Below, in pieces: positions 32,476-41,075 of a DNA stretch of 44,315 bases. The notes under the pieces are model-generated. The model saw nothing but the letters and a program-made list of their open reading frames with translations, had not been told where the DNA came from and made no database searches. Both the position numbers and the translations under genes were made by a program. This DNA is from Opitutales bacterium (GTDB lineage Bacteria > Verrucomicrobiota > Verrucomicrobiia > Opitutales > UBA2987). Numbering within the stretch: position 1 is the first letter of the stretch; each line of letters begins with the position of its first letter. The stretch covers positions 1 to 44,315 of the forward strand of contig JAJFLV010000147.1 in the NCBI GenBank assembly GCA_021772535.1. Direction: 5' to 3'.

Positions 32476-32991
32476 ATGGCAAAAGTAATTTTCACCGTTG
32501 GCGACGATATTTCCACTGATATCATCTATCCCGGCCGCTACATGGCCACCGTGCTGCCGGAGGAGACGCCCCAATTCGCCTTTGCCGATAATCCCGACTT
32601 CAACGCGCGGCTTCTTTCCCTGAAAAAAAATCACCAGAGCGTCATCGTGGCAGGAGAAAACTTCGGCTGCGGTTCCTCCCGTGAGCAAGCCGTTTCCACC
32701 CTCAAAGGCCATGAAGTGATCATCGTGGCAAAAAGCATCGCCCGCATTTTTTTACAAAACTCAGTTAACCTCGGGTTAAAAATCATTCTGGCTCCGGACA
32801 ACGAAGCCTCCGAGGACGACGAACTGGAAATCAGCCAGGATCGGGTGCTTAACACTACCACCGGAAAAAGTTTTCAAGTCGAGCCCTTGCCCAAATCCCG
32901 CCGGGAGATCATCGAGGCCGGTGGTCTCATTTCCTACACCCGGGCAAGGCTTTTAAAAGATAGGTCGTTACAGCTTTCAGAGATTGAATAG
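32476..32991 (+). CDS. 3-Isopropylmalate dehydratase-family small subunit
   Basis: The product has 171 residues, the swivel domain of the split aconitase type. FTVGDDISTDIIYPGRY and ENFGCGSSREQAV are the substrate-contact motifs, and IFLQNSVNLGLKII follows. The frame is open upstream inside the large-subunit gene (from 32284), but ATG 32476 two bases after that stop is the real start. It forms one enzyme with the preceding large subunit, and the genes are adjacent with no spacer. It is the last gene of the operon. The tRNA-Ser gene starts 139 bp downstream. Confidence 0.9.
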   Translation: MAKVIFTVGDDISTDIIYPGRYMATVLPEETPQFAFADNPDFNARLLSLKKNHQSVIVAGENFGCGSSREQAVSTLKGHEVIIVAKSIARIFLQNSVNLGLKIILAPDNEASEDDELEISQDRVLNTTTGKSFQVEPLPKSRREIIEAGGLISYTRARLLKDRSLQLSEIE

Positions 32992-33130
32992 CTATCTGAA
33001 TTCTGTGGTAGGCCCGAATCCTTGACTTGAGAGTGGAGAACTGTTGTTTTTCCCTTCGCTTGGCTTGAAAAAACGTCCCTCAAAAGGGCCCCTTCAAGCT
33101 TCGAGTATTTGAATTTCGTTAGTAATTGAT

Positions 33131-33220
<90 letters not shown>

Positions 33221-33321
33221 TTACAAAAGCAAGCTCGGAATTTATGGAGCAACCAAACCATTTTTCTATATCTCGAATAACTTCTTCCATTTTTGATTAA
33301 AAATGAGGATGATCCGGATCA

Positions 33322-34353
33322 ATGGAAGAAATTGAAAAGGTTCGGCTCGGTGTTATCGGGGTGGGGCGGATAGGAAAGGTTCATATCGAAAACCTGGTTA
33401 ACCGGATTCCCGCCGTCGAAGTCTTGGAGGTGGCAGATGTCGATATGGATGAAGCAGGACGGGTGGCGGGGAAATATCGGATTCCCTCCCATTCCACAAA
33501 CCACAGAAACATAATGGATCGCTCGGATATCGACGCGATTGTGATCTGTTCTTCTACCGATTCGCATGCACAATTGATTGAGGAGGGAGCAGCGGCGGGT
33601 AAAGCCGTCTTTTGCGAAAAACCGATTGATCTCTCATTGGAGAGAATTCACAAAACTCTCGCCGTGGTAAAAGATTCCGGCGTTAAACTACAGATTGGTT
33701 TCAACCGGCGGTTTGACGCCAATTTTTCGAAGGCCCAGGAAATGGTGGCCACAGGTAAAATCGGCCAACCCCATGTTTTGCGGATAACGAGTCGCGATCC
33801 AGCCCCGCCACCCAAGGATTACATCCTGTCATCGGGTGGAATTTTTCTCGATATGACTATTCACGATTTCGATATGACACGGTTTCTTTTGCGGAGTGAA
33901 GTGAAAGAGGTTTACGCTCGCGGAGAAGTCCTGGTCGATCCGGTTTTCAAAGAGGCCGACGATTGGGACACGGCCGTAATTACACTGAGTTTTGATAACG
34001 GAGCAGTGGGTCTTATCGATAACAGTCGGCGGGCCGTTTACGGTTATGATCAAAGAGTGGAGGTTTTCGGATCGGACGGTATGGTAACGGTTGGCAATGA
34101 AACGCAGGACAGCCATACCTATCTTGATGCCGGCGGGGATCACTCGGCCCTCCCTCAATACTTTTTCCTGGAGCGCTACATGGATTCTTATCGGGAAGAA
34201 ATGAATGCCTTCATCGATTCAGTAAGGAATGACACGGATCCGCCCGTTACCGGACATGACGGCTTGATGGCCGTTATCATCGGTTTGGCAGCCAAGAAAT
34301 CAGCCCATGAGAATCGGCCGGTTGCAATTGAGGAAATCCTTTCTCACAGTTAG
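33322..34353 (+). CDS. iolG: Inositol 2-dehydrogenase (Gfo/Idh/MocA family)
   Basis: IolG oxidises myo-inositol to scyllo-inosose with NAD, the first step of inositol use. The 343-residue protein has the Rossmann loop GVIGVGRIGKVH, the EKP motif in CEKPIDLSLE, QIGFNRRFD, and the catalytic Asp/His segment FLDMTIHDFDMTRFL. The length is standard. Gfo/Idh proteins vary widely in substrate, but the coupled iolD and nearby iolE support inositol. The ATG is the only start near the N-terminus with GAGGA upstream, though the spacing is loose. The small ORF and iolD follow directly. Confidence 0.82.
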   Translation: MEEIEKVRLGVIGVGRIGKVHIENLVNRIPAVEVLEVADVDMDEAGRVAGKYRIPSHSTNHRNIMDRSDIDAIVICSSTDSHAQLIEEGAAAGKAVFCEKPIDLSLERIHKTLAVVKDSGVKLQIGFNRRFDANFSKAQEMVATGKIGQPHVLRITSRDPAPPPKDYILSSGGIFLDMTIHDFDMTRFLLRSEVKEVYARGEVLVDPVFKEADDWDTAVITLSFDNGAVGLIDNSRRAVYGYDQRVEVFGSDGMVTVGNETQDSHTYLDAGGDHSALPQYFFLERYMDSYREEMNAFIDSVRNDTDPPVTGHDGLMAVIIGLAAKKSAHENRPVAIEEILSHS

Positions 34354-34357
34354 GGCC

Positions 34358-34510
34358 ATGTCATCGGAAACAGACAAAGATTTTAAAGGGATTATTGATT
34401 CCTCCACCCTCCGGGAATTCAGTCTTGAAATTCTACTTTCCACCGGAACAGCAAGGGTGAAGCCGAATGCTTTTACTATAATTACAAAAGATAAAGAGGT
34501 AGGCGCCTGA
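34358..34510 (+). CDS. 50-residue ORF coupled to iolD
   Basis: A short frame starts 4 bp after the iolG stop, with AGGG just upstream of its ATG. It ends with TGA overlapping the iolD start as TGATG, a geometry typical of translational coupling. The product has no signal peptide, helix or known motif; the sequence (KDFKGIIDSSTLREFSLEIL, then ARVKPNAFTIITK) does not match anything I recognise. It could be a leader that meters iolD translation, a real small protein, or a gene remnant. Coding is not proven. Confidence 0.4.
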   Translation: MSSETDKDFKGIIDSSTLREFSLEILLSTGTARVKPNAFTIITKDKEVGA

Positions 34511-36378
34511 TGAAAACCCAACGTCTTAGCATGGCAGCGGCCACGGTAAAATTTCTCAAGAACCAGTATATCCGGCGCGATGGAGTGGAGCATCGGCTGA
34601 TCAATGGGGTGTTTGGCATTTTCGGGCATGGCAATGTAACGGGATTCGGCCAGGCCCTGGAGGAATTTGGCGGTCGTGAACTCCTTTACTACCAGCCAAA
34701 AAACGAACAAGCCATGGTCCACACTGCCACCGCATACGCCAAATCCAAAAAACGCCTTGGGGCGCTTGCCTGCACTACTTCTGTCGGCCCCGGTGCTACC
34801 AACATGGTCACGGGCGCCGCGACCGCCACGATCAATCGGTTGCCGGTGCTTCTATTACCCGGAGATATTTTCGCTAATCGCATCCCGGCCCCCGTCCTGC
34901 AGCAACTGGAGTTTTCCCACAGTCAGGATGTCAGCGTTAACGACTGCTTTCGCCCCGTTTCCAAATACTGGGATCGTCTCAACCGGCCGGAGCAAATTCT
35001 GACCGCCTTGCCGGAAGCTATGCGGGTATTGTCCGATCCTGCCGAGACGGGAGCGGTGACCATTGCCATGCCTGAAGACGTGCAGGCTGAAAGTTACTCC
35101 TACCCTCTCAATTTTTTCGAAAAACGGGTCTATACCGTGGAGCGGAAGCGCTGTTCACCAGATCGACTGGAAGCCGCCTCTGAACTCATCCGCTCCTCCC
35201 GAAAACCGCTTATTATTGCGGGTGGCGGTGTGCACTATTCCGAAGCCTGTCAGGCTCTGCAGAACCTGATCGAGAAAACCTCCATCCCCGTTGTTGTCAC
35301 TCAAGCTGGAAAGGGCGCTCTCCTCGACGAGAATCCAGCCTGTCTGGGAGCGGTCGGGGTGACCGGAAATTCAGCCGCCAACGAAATCGCGGCACAGGCG
35401 GACCTGATACTCGTAGTTGGCTCGCGCTTGTCCGATTTTACTACCGCCTCCAAAACCCAGTTTCAGAATGAGGCAGTGCGATTCATCAGTATCAATGTCA
35501 ACTCCCAGGATGCCCATAAACATGGCGCTCTACCCTTGGTTGGTGATGCCAAGGCCATTCTGGAGGACCTTTCAGAGACCTTGAACGATTATAATATCCC
35601 GGATAGCTACCGAAACCAGGTCGCTACCGCCAAGGCTGATTGGGAAAGCGCCTATGAGAAAATCGTGCACCCCGAAACAAGGGGCGGGAGTCTTTTTCAA
35701 AGCGAAGTTATCCGCATCCTGAACGAACACTGCGATGACAATTCGACCGTTGTCCACTCCGCAGGCGGCATTCCCGGGGATATCCACAAACTGTGGAAAT
35801 CGAAAGATCCTGCCGATTATCATTCGGAATACGGTTATTCCTGCATGGGCTACGAAATTGCCGGCGCCCTGGGGGTCAAGATGGCCGACCCGGGCCGCGA
35901 TGTTTATGCCTTTCTGGGTGACGGCAGCTACCTGATGCTCAATCATGAAATAGTGACCTCGATCCAGGAGGGGTTAAAAATCACTATCGTCCTGAACGAC
36001 AATCACGGCTATCAATGCATTCACGGGCTACAGCGTTCCTCTGGGGGGGAGAGCTTCGGCAATGAATTTCGGCATCGCACTTCCGGACAAATGCGGATCG
36101 AGGGGCAAATAATGGAAATCGATTTTTGCCAAAACGCCAAAAGTCTGGGCGCTGTTGTATTTAAAGCAGTGGATGAAGCGACTCTCAAAGAAGCGCTTTG
36201 GGCGGCCAAAAAAGAAGAGGGCACAACGCTTATTTACGTCCCGACGGAGGCAGGCTCCAACATACCCAGCTATTCATGGTGGGATGTTCCCTTGTCTGGT
36301 AGTTCGGAGAATGCCGAGGTGCAGTCGGCTCGGCAGGCTTACGAGGAAGCCAAGCGCAAACAACGCTTCTACTACTGA
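34510..36378 (+). CDS. iolD: 3D-trihydroxycyclohexane-1,2-dione hydrolase (acylhydrolase)
   Basis: IolD is a ThDP enzyme that opens the ring of 3D-(3,5/4)-trihydroxycyclohexane-1,2-dione to 5-deoxy-glucuronate in inositol breakdown. The 622-residue protein has the N-terminal SMAAATVKFLKNQYI and FGIFGHGNVTGFGQAL typical of IolD, the ThDP-activating Glu in QPKNEQAMVH, and the cofactor motif GDGSYLMLNHEI to NDNHGYQCIHG. Length and domain order are normal. It is translationally coupled to the small ORF and ends close to the convergent URO-D gene. iolB, iolC and iolA are not in the window. Confidence 0.92.
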   Translation: MKTQRLSMAAATVKFLKNQYIRRDGVEHRLINGVFGIFGHGNVTGFGQALEEFGGRELLYYQPKNEQAMVHTATAYAKSKKRLGALACTTSVGPGATNMVTGAATATINRLPVLLLPGDIFANRIPAPVLQQLEFSHSQDVSVNDCFRPVSKYWDRLNRPEQILTALPEAMRVLSDPAETGAVTIAMPEDVQAESYSYPLNFFEKRVYTVERKRCSPDRLEAASELIRSSRKPLIIAGGGVHYSEACQALQNLIEKTSIPVVVTQAGKGALLDENPACLGAVGVTGNSAANEIAAQADLILVVGSRLSDFTTASKTQFQNEAVRFISINVNSQDAHKHGALPLVGDAKAILEDLSETLNDYNIPDSYRNQVATAKADWESAYEKIVHPETRGGSLFQSEVIRILNEHCDDNSTVVHSAGGIPGDIHKLWKSKDPADYHSEYGYSCMGYEIAGALGVKMADPGRDVYAFLGDGSYLMLNHEIVTSIQEGLKITIVLNDNHGYQCIHGLQRSSGGESFGNEFRHRTSGQMRIEGQIMEIDFCQNAKSLGAVVFKAVDEATLKEALWAAKKEEGTTLIYVPTEAGSNIPSYSWWDVPLSGSSENAEVQSARQAYEEAKRKQRFYY

Positions 36379-36402
36379 GTGAGCTCTTTCCTGGAGCCCA
36401 CT
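36378..36402. terminator. Candidate two-way terminator between iolD and the URO-D-family gene
   Basis: AGTG-A-GCTC (36378-36386) pairs with GAGC-C-CACT (36394-36402) across a 7-base loop. The stem has one mismatch. It is followed by TCTTTAT on the plus strand. It lies in the 53-bp gap between two convergent genes, where a shared terminator is expected. Confidence 0.35.
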
Positions 36403-36431
36403 TCTTTATCAACCGTCAGGTGCTGCTTTGA

Positions 36432-37634
36432 TTAATTTAGGATGGACGCCAGGATTGCATCCATTGGTTTCAAATTAAAATTCCGTCCCCAGACTTCCCT
36501 GGCCCGATCCAGGTAATATAGGTAGTTTGCCAGGGGAACATCCGGCGGCACGCGGTGATCGCAGAAGGGTATGTAGCCGCCTTCCTCCACCAGAGGCGTC
36601 AACCGGTGAATTTCCTCTTCGATCGATTTCCGATCCTTGGCCAGGATGTGTTTGTCGAAACCTCCCATGAGAAGCATGTCCCGGCCGAACTCGCGGCGAA
36701 ACCAGAGGGGATCTCCTTTCCAGGTTCCCACTTCGATGGGAAACATGCAATTCACACCCGCCTCCAGCCAGAGAGGCGCGAGGTGCCGAATGTCGCCATC
36801 ACAGTCTGTCCAAACGATATCTACGCCGTGTCGCTTTAAAAGGTTTGTAATTCGCTTGTAATGGGGCACAAGAAAACGCTTGAAATTTTCCGGGGAGAGA
36901 AGAGGACCTGCATTGTAGCACATGTCCTCCCACATGCCGCAGGCTTGAAAGGAAACACCCGAGGCGAGTGCTTTCTCAAGAACGTTGACTATGCAGTCGG
37001 TAATTGTTTCCACCATTTCCTCGAACCAGGCGGGATCGTCATAGACTACGTAGGTTATCGCTTCGAGGCCCATCCAGTTGCGAAGCCATCCAAAAAGGCT
37101 TCCCCCTGGAAGAAAGAGGGGATAGTCGCGGCCGGGCGACGACCACCGCTCTACACAATCTTCCCAGTTCGGACTGATCCTGTTGGCATTCTCTGGATCC
37201 AGGCGCGGTTTGTAATGTTTCTTCCAGCTCTCGCGATCGACTAGCAAGTGGCCTTCATGCGAGGGGATCGAACTCATGAATTTTTTCCTTAAAACCCTCA
37301 CTCCGTCGGCCTGCTGAATAACCTCATGTTCACCACGGTCCTCAAGCACGGCGGTTTCGAATCGAGGACAAAGACCGACATTTATGCCTCCCCTCACCAG
37401 AGTATCCTGTCTGATGTTTTCCGTAAACATTGACAGGGTCGAATAAGATGCGACATAGCGCTCCAACCCGTCCATGCCGAAAACTGAATCGGAGTTTTTG
37501 ACGGTTGTTCCTTTGGGCAAGCCCTGCTCTTGCCATATCACCAGGGTTTCCTCCCAGAAACTGAAATCCATGATCGGCGCCCGGTCGCGGGGTTGATAAT
37601 GCATGGTTGCCACGAATCTCTCTCGGTCATTCAT
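36432..37634 (-). CDS. Uroporphyrinogen decarboxylase-family protein (URO-D/MtaA-like)
   Basis: This 400-residue TIM-barrel protein of the URO-D/cobamide-methyltransferase family has MNDRERFVATMHYQPRDRAP, PIMDFSFWEETL, IVWTDCDGDIRHLAPLWLEAGVN, FPIEVGTW, and MGGFDKHILAKDRKSIEEE. Many such paralogues act as methyltransferases on corrinoid or as enzymes of unknown sugar pathways rather than in haem synthesis. The frame can start at GTG 37655, but ATG 37634 has AAGGA about ten bases upstream and is preferred. It lies antisense between iolD and iolE, divergent from iolE, which suggests a role linked to inositol or methylated inositol (inference). Confidence 0.75.
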   Translation of the reverse strand: MNDRERFVATMHYQPRDRAPIMDFSFWEETLVIWQEQGLPKGTTVKNSDSVFGMDGLERYVASYSTLSMFTENIRQDTLVRGGINVGLCPRFETAVLEDRGEHEVIQQADGVRVLRKKFMSSIPSHEGHLLVDRESWKKHYKPRLDPENANRISPNWEDCVERWSSPGRDYPLFLPGGSLFGWLRNWMGLEAITYVVYDDPAWFEEMVETITDCIVNVLEKALASGVSFQACGMWEDMCYNAGPLLSPENFKRFLVPHYKRITNLLKRHGVDIVWTDCDGDIRHLAPLWLEAGVNCMFPIEVGTWKGDPLWFRREFGRDMLLMGGFDKHILAKDRKSIEEEIHRLTPLVEEGGYIPFCDHRVPPDVPLANYLYYLDRAREVWGRNFNLKPMDAILASILN

Positions 37635-37766
37635 CTCAAAAGTCTTCCTTTTCACCGGGTTCCAGGCAGGGTCAATCCCGGAAGATTGTCTGCTTGTTGC
37701 TCACATCATTTTAGCTTATTTATCTCAATTAGCGAACGATCATGGTTGTAGTTGGAATTTAATATA

Positions 37767-38678
37767 ATGAAGATGAAAAATCAACTGTCTGTCGGCAATG
37801 CTCCCTGTTCATGGGGGGTCATCGAGAATGTGGAAGGTCAACGCGGAGGGTATGCCTTGGTTCTTGATGAAATGCAAGCCACCGGCTATGCGGGCACGGA
37901 ATTGGGCGATTGGGGCTTTATGCCGACCGACCCGGATTCCCTCCGCCGGGAACTAGCCGCCCGTAATCTGCAACTGGTGGGTTCGTGGGTCAGCGTTTAT
38001 CTGCACGATGCCGCCCGCCACGCTGAGAGCGAAGCGGATGCAGTCCGCACGGCCCGGTTATTGGCCGAGGTGGGCGGACCGGACAATTTTATCGTGCTGG
38101 GCAATGATCCCTACGGTGATCCGATTCGTACCCAAAATGCCGGTCGCATAAAACCGGAACACGGCTTGCGGGAAACTGAATGGCAGGTCTTTGCCCTGGG
38201 AGCCAACAAGGTGGCTCAGGCGGTCAAACGCGAAACAGGTTTGCGGACCGTTTTTCACCAGCACATCGGCACCTGGGTGGAAACGCCGGAGGAAACCGAC
38301 AAACTCCTCCGTTTGACCGATCCTTCGGTACTGGGCCTCTGCTTCGATACGGGACACTTCAGTTTCGGCGGAGGGGATCCGTTGGCAGGTTTACAGAGGC
38401 ATGCCGACCGCATCTGGCATGTTCATTTCAAGGACCACTCACCGGCCTTGGCGGAAAAATCGCGGAAGGAAGGCTGGAGCGGAACCCAATCGGTTGAGCA
38501 TGGAATATTTTGCGAATTAGGCTGGGGCGATGTGGATTTTCCAGCCATCCTGGCGAAACTCAAGGAATTCCGCTATGAAGGTTGGATAGTCGTGGAACAG
38601 GATGTTTTGCCAGGTATGGGCAGCCCCAGGGAAAGCGCTCAACGCAACCGCGATTATTTGCAAAGCATCGGTCTTTAG
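37767..38678 (+). CDS. iolE: Inosose dehydratase-like TIM-barrel protein
   Basis: IolE dehydrates scyllo-inosose to trihydroxycyclohexane-dione, the step between IolG and IolD. The 303-residue protein matches the family start GNAPCSWGV and has metal-binding motifs [38 protein letters not shown] and [11 protein letters not shown]. These residues fit the xylose-isomerase-like barrel. The frame can be opened to TTG 37752; ATG 37767 is preferred. It is split from iolG-iolD by the antisense URO-D gene but would complete the iolG-E-D sequence. IolI-type isomerase activity is an alternative. Confidence 0.82.
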   Translation: MKMKNQLSVGNAPCSWGVIENVEGQRGGYALVLDEMQATGYAGTELGDWGFMPTDPDSLRRELAARNLQLVGSWVSVYLHDAARHAESEADAVRTARLLAEVGGPDNFIVLGNDPYGDPIRTQNAGRIKPEHGLRETEWQVFALGANKVAQAVKRETGLRTVFHQHIGTWVETPEETDKLLRLTDPSVLGLCFDTGHFSFGGGDPLAGLQRHADRIWHVHFKDHSPALAEKSRKEGWSGTQSVEHGIFCELGWGDVDFPAILAKLKEFRYEGWIVVEQDVLPGMGSPRESAQRNRDYLQSIGL

Positions 38679-38695
38679 GGAAGACGAAAGTCCGG

Positions 38696-39490
38696 TCAAT
38701 TATTGTTGTTTTGCAAACCCGTCTCGAATTCAAGAATGACGGGAAGATGGTCGGAGAGGTAGGTTTTGACGACCTCGCATTTAATTTTCCGGCAGGGAGC
38801 GGGGAGAAAAATGAAATCCACCGTTTTATAGGGCAAATAGGTGGGAAAGGTGCGCGCCTGCTGGGGGTAGAGAGTGTATTCGCCATAGGCCAGAATATGC
38901 CGAAAGAGGTGCTGGGTGGCGTCCCGCGAGTTTTCCGAGCGGCTATTGAGGTCGCCACAGATAATGGGTGGGAAAGAGAGCGCCGGGCCATCGCCATTGT
39001 GTTTTTCGTGCAGGTAATCGAGAACTTTTTCGATCTGCGAGATACGGCTCATTTTGGAACGATAATCCAGGTGCAGGTTGACCACCGCGATTACCTCTGA
39101 GCCGACGTTAATTTCGGCATAGAGGAAGCCTTTTTCACCCAATTTGGATTTTCCGAAAGGATTGTTTTCCCATTGGTGGACGGGGTAGCGGGAGAGCACG
39201 GCATTACCGTAGGCAAGTTGTTTGCGGCCTTCGCGCCGGTTATTGATACCGTGCAAGCCATGCGGAAACCGGGTGTGGTTGCGGATACCGGCGAAAAGAT
39301 TGATGTTTTTATTCCAGTGGGAATCTTCGTCAACCTCTTGTAAGGCAACGATATCGGGCCCCGATGAATTCAGAAATTCGGATATGCGAAGGATGTTTTT
39401 ATGGATTCGCCTGGAAGAGCTGAATCCCTGGTAAAAAGACAACCCACGCCCATGGGCGATATTGAAGGTCATGAGTTTTATCGAGGGCAT
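38696..39490 (-). CDS. Endonuclease/exonuclease/phosphatase-family protein
   Basis: This 264-residue EEP-fold protein has the family blocks LMTFNIAHGRGL (Asn), DIVALQEVDEDSHWN (catalytic Glu), YGNAVLSRYPV, EVIAVVNLHLDY (His), FPPIICGDLNSRSEN (Asp-Leu-Asn) and YLSDHLPVILEF (His of SDH). These build the metal site used to cleave phosphodiesters, by DNA nucleases, sphingomyelinases or phosphatases. There is no signal peptide. It is divergent from the cardiolipin synthase gene. The substrate may be DNA, RNA or a lipid headgroup, and cannot be narrowed further. Confidence 0.82.
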   Translation of the reverse strand: MPSIKLMTFNIAHGRGLSFYQGFSSSRRIHKNILRISEFLNSSGPDIVALQEVDEDSHWNKNINLFAGIRNHTRFPHGLHGINNRREGRKQLAYGNAVLSRYPVHQWENNPFGKSKLGEKGFLYAEINVGSEVIAVVNLHLDYRSKMSRISQIEKVLDYLHEKHNGDGPALSFPPIICGDLNSRSENSRDATQHLFRHILAYGEYTLYPQQARTFPTYLPYKTVDFIFLPAPCRKIKCEVVKTYLSDHLPVILEFETGLQNNNN

Positions 39491-39600
39491 TATTGAAAAA
39501 CATTTCTCCTCCGGGCGGGACCAATCGAATGGAAAGAAACCCTTTCCAAAGAAAGAGTATGGTAGTATTTTATCCTTTTATTATAGGTAATAATCGTCCG

Positions 39601-41046
39601 ATGTTAAAGGCCATTCCGGAAAGTTTAGGGCAAACTCTGCTTGATTTGTTGGAACCGTTGGCCGCATTTCTTTGGGCGAACCTTTTTTCGCTGCTGGGAT
39701 TTGTGTTGGCCCTGTTGATCATCGGCAGGATGCTAAACGAAAAACGGCAGCCAAGCAACATTTTTGCGTGGTCTCTTCTGGTGCTCGTCTTTCCAGTTGT
39801 CGGGGTACCCCTGTATTTTCTAGTGGGCGGTCGCAAAAGCCGCTGGCTGGTGAAGAAAAAACAGGCAATCCAGCGGCTCGCGTTGAAAGCCGCAAATGAT
39901 GCCAGGCCCCATGAACAAGCCCATCAGACCTTGAGCAACAAATTCGAGGGCAATGATTTTACGCTTCTCGGAAACGGAATGGAAACTTTCGAGGCGCTCT
40001 GCCGGGAAATCGAGAATGCCGAGCGCAGCATCCATATAATGACCTATATCCTCGGGAAGGACGAGACCGGTAGGCGAGTCCGGGACCTTTTGGCAAAAAA
40101 GGCGGCTGCGGGGATCGAGGTGCGGCTGCTTATCGACGCATTTGGCAGCTTTTTTACAAGAGGCAGATTTCTTCAGTCCATTCAGGCTGCGGGCGGCGAG
40201 GCCGTCAGGTTTATACCGGTCCTGCCATTGCAGACCCATACTTCAGCCAATTTGCGCAATCACCGGAAAATCGCCGTTATTGACAATGAAAGGGCCATCG
40301 TAGGGGGGCAAAATATTGAAAAGCGATTCATGGGCGCAAAATCCGATCCCAATCGCTTCCTCGATTTCAGCGTTTTGGTGCAAGGTCCCATCGTTGCAAC
40401 TTTGAACCGAATTTTTTTAACAGACTGGGCCTATGCAGCTAAAACTTCACCCCACGACTTCAGGGAAATATTTGCCCATCGCCCGGATCCATGCGGGGAA
40501 AGCGCCATGGAGGTAATTGCCAGCGGTCCCGATGTGGAAGGTGATTTATTATGGGATCGGATTATCACTCTGGTGCAGGAATGCCGACGGAAAGTAACAA
40601 TTGTAACCCCCTATTTCATACCGGACGAAGTGCTTTTTCGCTCTCTCATGGTCAAGGCTCACATGGGGAAACGCATACGCATTATTTTGCCGGAGAAGTC
40701 GAACCACACTTTAGCGGACCTGGCCCGCAACCACTACCTGCGCCAATTGCACGACTCCGGGGCGGAGATTCTTCTGCATCCCGGCAAAATGATTCACGGA
40801 AAAATCATGCTCGTTGACAACACCTGTGCCCTGATCGGCTCGGCCAATATCGATATGCGCAGCCTTTTCGTTAATTTTGAGATTGGGCTGCTGATCACCA
40901 CCCCGGCAGACATTGCCCTGCTGCACAGTTGGGTTGAAAGACTTCTGGATAAATGCAAGCGATTCGAGGAATACCCGATTGCGCGATTCGGCAATACTCG
41001 CCGGATGTCGGAGCAATTTGCAAAGCTTCTTGTTCCATTGTTGTAA
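39601..41046 (+). CDS. cls: Cardiolipin synthase (PLD family)
   Basis: Cardiolipin synthase joins two phosphatidylglycerols in the inner membrane. Both HKD motifs are present: HRKIAVIDNERAIVGGQN and HGKIMLVDNTCALIGSANID. Two N-terminal membrane helices (about 20-40 and 52-72 from this start) precede the double PLD domains. From ATG 39601 the protein is 481 residues, the usual Cls length. Earlier in-frame starts (TTG 39493, ATG 39529, ATG 39559) would leave almost no room for promoters before the divergent EEP gene, so 39601 is preferred with moderate confidence. Confidence 0.87.
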   Translation: MLKAIPESLGQTLLDLLEPLAAFLWANLFSLLGFVLALLIIGRMLNEKRQPSNIFAWSLLVLVFPVVGVPLYFLVGGRKSRWLVKKKQAIQRLALKAANDARPHEQAHQTLSNKFEGNDFTLLGNGMETFEALCREIENAERSIHIMTYILGKDETGRRVRDLLAKKAAAGIEVRLLIDAFGSFFTRGRFLQSIQAAGGEAVRFIPVLPLQTHTSANLRNHRKIAVIDNERAIVGGQNIEKRFMGAKSDPNRFLDFSVLVQGPIVATLNRIFLTDWAYAAKTSPHDFREIFAHRPDPCGESAMEVIASGPDVEGDLLWDRIITLVQECRRKVTIVTPYFIPDEVLFRSLMVKAHMGKRIRIILPEKSNHTLADLARNHYLRQLHDSGAEILLHPGKMIHGKIMLVDNTCALIGSANIDMRSLFVNFEIGLLITTPADIALLHSWVERLLDKCKRFEEYPIARFGNTRRMSEQFAKLLVPLL

Positions 41047-41075
41047 AAATTGTTGAAACAGTTAAATATTATGAA

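Noticed and set aside
31181-32991. Ordinary leucine biosynthesis leuCD
   Set aside because: Operon partners are a CoA-transferase and an HMG-CoA-lyase-like protein, with no leuA; a catabolic role fits better, though leucine synthesis is not excluded.
40953-41075. Long N-terminal extension of the M20 amidohydrolase
   Set aside because: It overlaps the end of cls in another frame; the signal-type helix follows ATG 41076.
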